Assembly (NCBI RefSeq): GCF_900110245.1
Contig: NZ_FOCZ01000001.1
Span: 682,001-746,000 of the forward strand
DNA from: Niastella yeongjuensis
GTDB taxonomy: Bacteria; Bacteroidota; Bacteroidia; Chitinophagales; Chitinophagaceae
Length of the DNA stretch: 64,000 nt
Direction: 5' to 3'
The notes beneath the pieces were generated by a model. The model saw only the letters and a program-made list of their open reading frames with translations. It ran no database searches and was not told where the DNA came from. Each line of letters begins with the position of its first letter. The stretch's first letter is position 1. The position numbers and the translations under genes are program-made. Of the stretch, positions 62,063 to 64,000 are shown piece after piece.

Positions 62063-64000
62063 TTAGGTAACAGTTATATTACCTGGAACCATTTGATAAT
62101 TATGGAAAGTTATCGAAGCACCGGCCCGGCCAGACGATAAGCTTCTCAACGTCATTATATATCCGAACAACTCAGACAATGGTACTTCTGCTTTTATGCA
62201 TTGTACATTGTCTTTCATTTCAATACCTCTGATGATACCCCGCCGCCGATTTAAGTCGCCGGTGATGGCACCGGTATATTCATCGGGTGTTGATACTTCT
62301 ACCAGCATCACCGGCTCCAACAATCTGGGTACTGCTTTAACTGCAGCTGCTTTGAAACCCATCCCTGCTACCTGTTCAAAGTCTTGCGCACTGGAATCCT
62401 TTTCATGAATAGCTCCATCAAATAATCGTACACGCATGGAATTAACGGGGTAACCAGCCAACGCACCGGTTTGCATAGCGGTTTCAAACCCTTTGTTCAC
62501 GGAAGCAATAAACTCCTTCGGTATGGCGCCGCCTTTGATCTCATTAATAAATTCCAACCCCGGTGCATCCTGCTCACGCGTAGATAATTCAAAATGGATC
62601 TCGGCGAAACTGCCCGAGCCACCATTCTGCTTTTTAAATACCTCTTTGTGCAGCACAGGTTGCGTGAAGATCTCTTTGTAAGCGATCTGTGGTTTTCCTT
62701 TATTAACAGCTACCTCATATTCGGTGGCCAGTTTCTCCAGTACTACTTCCAGGTGTAATTCACCCATTCCCTTCAAAATAGTTTGACCGGTTTCTTTATC
62801 TGTTTCTACTACCAGCGTTGGGTCTTCTTCAAGCAGGCTCGATAAGGCCTCACTTAACTTACCTGATTCCTTACCGGTTTTTGCTTCTATAGAATACCCG
62901 ATCATTGGTTCCGGGAAGTGGATGTTTTCCAGCAATACCGGATGTTCTGGATCAGACAGGGTATCGCCCGTGCGTACATCCTTCAACCCTACTAATGCCC
63001 CAATATCACCGGCGCCTATTTGCTCAACGGTTTCATATTTATCAGACATGATGCGCAACAAACGGCTCACACGCACTTTCTTTCCTGTTCTGCCATTCAC
63101 CAACGCATCGCCCTGGTTTAAGGTACCAGAATACACACGTACCAATGCCAGCCTGCCGGTATAATCGTTGGTGATTATTTTAAAGGCCAATCCAGCAAAC
63201 GCCGCATCTCTGTCGGTTTGTACAGTTACCGGTTCCTCATTAAATGGATCAATACCAGTAACAGCAGGGATATCAACCGGCGATGGCAAATACTGCACCA
63301 CTGCATTCAGCAATGGTTGTACGCCTTTGTTCTTATAGGCTGCGCCACACACCACAGGAACCAGTTGTCTGCTAATGGTTGCCGCACGCAATGCTTCGTA
63401 GATGCTTTCTACAGTAATGGTTGCCGCATCGGTTGTGAATTGGTCAAACAGCGCTTCATTGGTCAGCGACAATTCTTCCAGCAAATGATTGCGATGCTGT
63501 TCTGCTTCCGCCAATAAATGAGCCGGAATAGTGGCCACTTCATAATTCTTTCCATCGTCACTGTTCCATAACAATGCTTTCATTTCTATCAGATCAATGA
63601 TACCACTAAAGGCATCTTCTGCTCCTATTGGCATTTGCACAGGAACTACATTCGCGTGTAGCTTTTGTTTTATCTCATTCACCACCCGCATAAATTGTGC
63701 ACCCTGCCGGTCCATTTTATTGATCAGCACAATACGCGGAATATTATACCGGTTGGCCTGCCGCCATACCGTTTCAGATTGTGGTTGCACGCCCGATTTG
63801 GCGCAAAACACGGCTACCGCTCCATCCAGCACGCGCAACGATCTTTCCACTTCAGCAGCAAAATCCACGTGCCCGGGTGTATCGATGATATTGATCTGGT
63901 AAGTATCATCCAGATATTTCCAATAGGTGGTAATCGCAGCCGAAGAAATGGTAATACCCCGCTTTTCTTCCTGCGGATCGCTATCCATTACGGTGTTGCC
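62063..64000 (-). CDS. fusA: Elongation factor G (paralogue), N-terminus outside window
   Basis: At least 645 residues are visible. The frame is still open at the window edge (GNTVMDSDPQEEKRGITI), so the first part with the P-loop is missing. G3 (DTPGHVDFAAEVERSLR) and G4 (LINKMDRQGAQF) are seen, then domains II-V, ending with LFGYIMTLRSLSSGRAG. EF-G moves tRNA and mRNA on the ribosome after GTP hydrolysis. Bacteroidota usually carry more than one EF-G; the gene is not in the rpsL-rpsG-fusA operon here, so it may be a secondary copy. It is transcribed toward the SusD debris and ends in a terminator. Confidence 0.92.
   Translation of the reverse strand, partial: GNTVMDSDPQEEKRGITISSAAITTYWKYLDDTYQINIIDTPGHVDFAAEVERSLRVLDGAVAVFCAKSGVQPQSETVWRQANRYNIPRIVLINKMDRQGAQFMRVVNEIKQKLHANVVPVQMPIGAEDAFSGIIDLIEMKALLWNSDDGKNYEVATIPAHLLAEAEQHRNHLLEELSLTNEALFDQFTTDAATITVESIYEALRAATISRQLVPVVCGAAYKNKGVQPLLNAVVQYLPSPVDIPAVTGIDPFNEEPVTVQTDRDAAFAGLAFKIITNDYTGRLALVRVYSGTLNQGDALVNGRTGKKVRVSRLLRIMSDKYETVEQIGAGDIGALVGLKDVRTGDTLSDPEHPVLLENIHFPEPMIGYSIEAKTGKESGKLSEALSSLLEEDPTLVVETDKETGQTILKGMGELHLEVVLEKLATEYEVAVNKGKPQIAYKEIFTQPVLHKEVFKKQNGGSGSFAEIHFELSTREQDAPGLEFINEIKGGAIPKEFIASVNKGFETAMQTGALAGYPVNSMRVRLFDGAIHEKDSSAQDFEQVAGMGFKAAAVKAVPRLLEPVMLVEVSTPDEYTGAITGDLNRRRGIIRGIEMKDNVQCIKAEVPLSELFGYIMTLRSLSSGRAGASITFHNYQMVPGNITVT

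Noticed and set aside
62063-64000. TetM/TetQ-type ribosomal protection protein
   Set aside because: The motifs and C-terminal domain order are those of EF-G, and nothing specific to tetracycline protection proteins was seen.

Overview
The window looks like chromosomal DNA of a Bacteroidota bacterium, most likely family Chitinophagaceae (Niastella/Chitinophaga-like; the family is an inference). The signs are promoters of the -33 TTG / -7 TAnnTTTG type, few Shine-Dalgarno sequences, a menaquinone futalosine-pathway gene, PF14905-type outer-membrane beta-barrels, GLPGLI, IPExxxVDY, SusD and GH97 families, and a Rho factor with a long acidic insertion. Most of the window is housekeeping and cell-envelope genes.

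Layout. 1-9.0 kb: M16 peptidase (cut by the window edge), aspartyl protease-PDZ, mqnC, a 1329-residue hybrid histidine kinase, a small membrane protein, then two 5'-truncated genes joined head to head (response regulator and GLPGLI protein). 9.0-16.5 kb: paired repeats with terminator hairpins, a GH13 branching-enzyme-like protein, a broken and an intact outer-membrane beta-barrel gene. 16.7-25.1 kb: SWIM/SNF2 helicase, an M28 peptidase-IPExxxVDY-pterin dehydratase operon, rho. 25.9-31.8 kb: comB, an SRPBCC protein, gcvT, and an operon of a small secreted protein, PadR and PspC whose promoter carries a perfect palindrome across the -33 box. 32.2-37.7 kb: Tyr-rich/LpoB/COG3014 envelope operon, a 2OG-Fe oxygenase, exbD, a universal stress protein. 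37.7-45.2 kb: asnS, D-lactate dehydrogenase-like, GH97, feoB. 45.6-53.3 kb: GNAT, methionine aminotransferase-like, YjbR, exonuclease, manC, kdsD, divergent recQ. 54-60.4 kb: tRNA-Phe, an FAD oxidoreductase divergent from a polytopic membrane protein, DUF4268, and an OmpA/BON/SH3 operon. 60.5-62 kb: five tRNAs in a row behind a leader with a possible attenuator, then debris of SusD and ricin-lectin genes. 62-64 kb: the 3' part of an EF-G gene.

The least ordinary parts are the tRNA array and its leader, the PadR promoter, and at least three places where pieces of unrelated or non-adjacent coding sequence are joined abruptly (about 8340, 12235 and 61490-61930). These joins are either real deletion scars or assembly errors. 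No complete mobile element, CRISPR array or defence system was seen.
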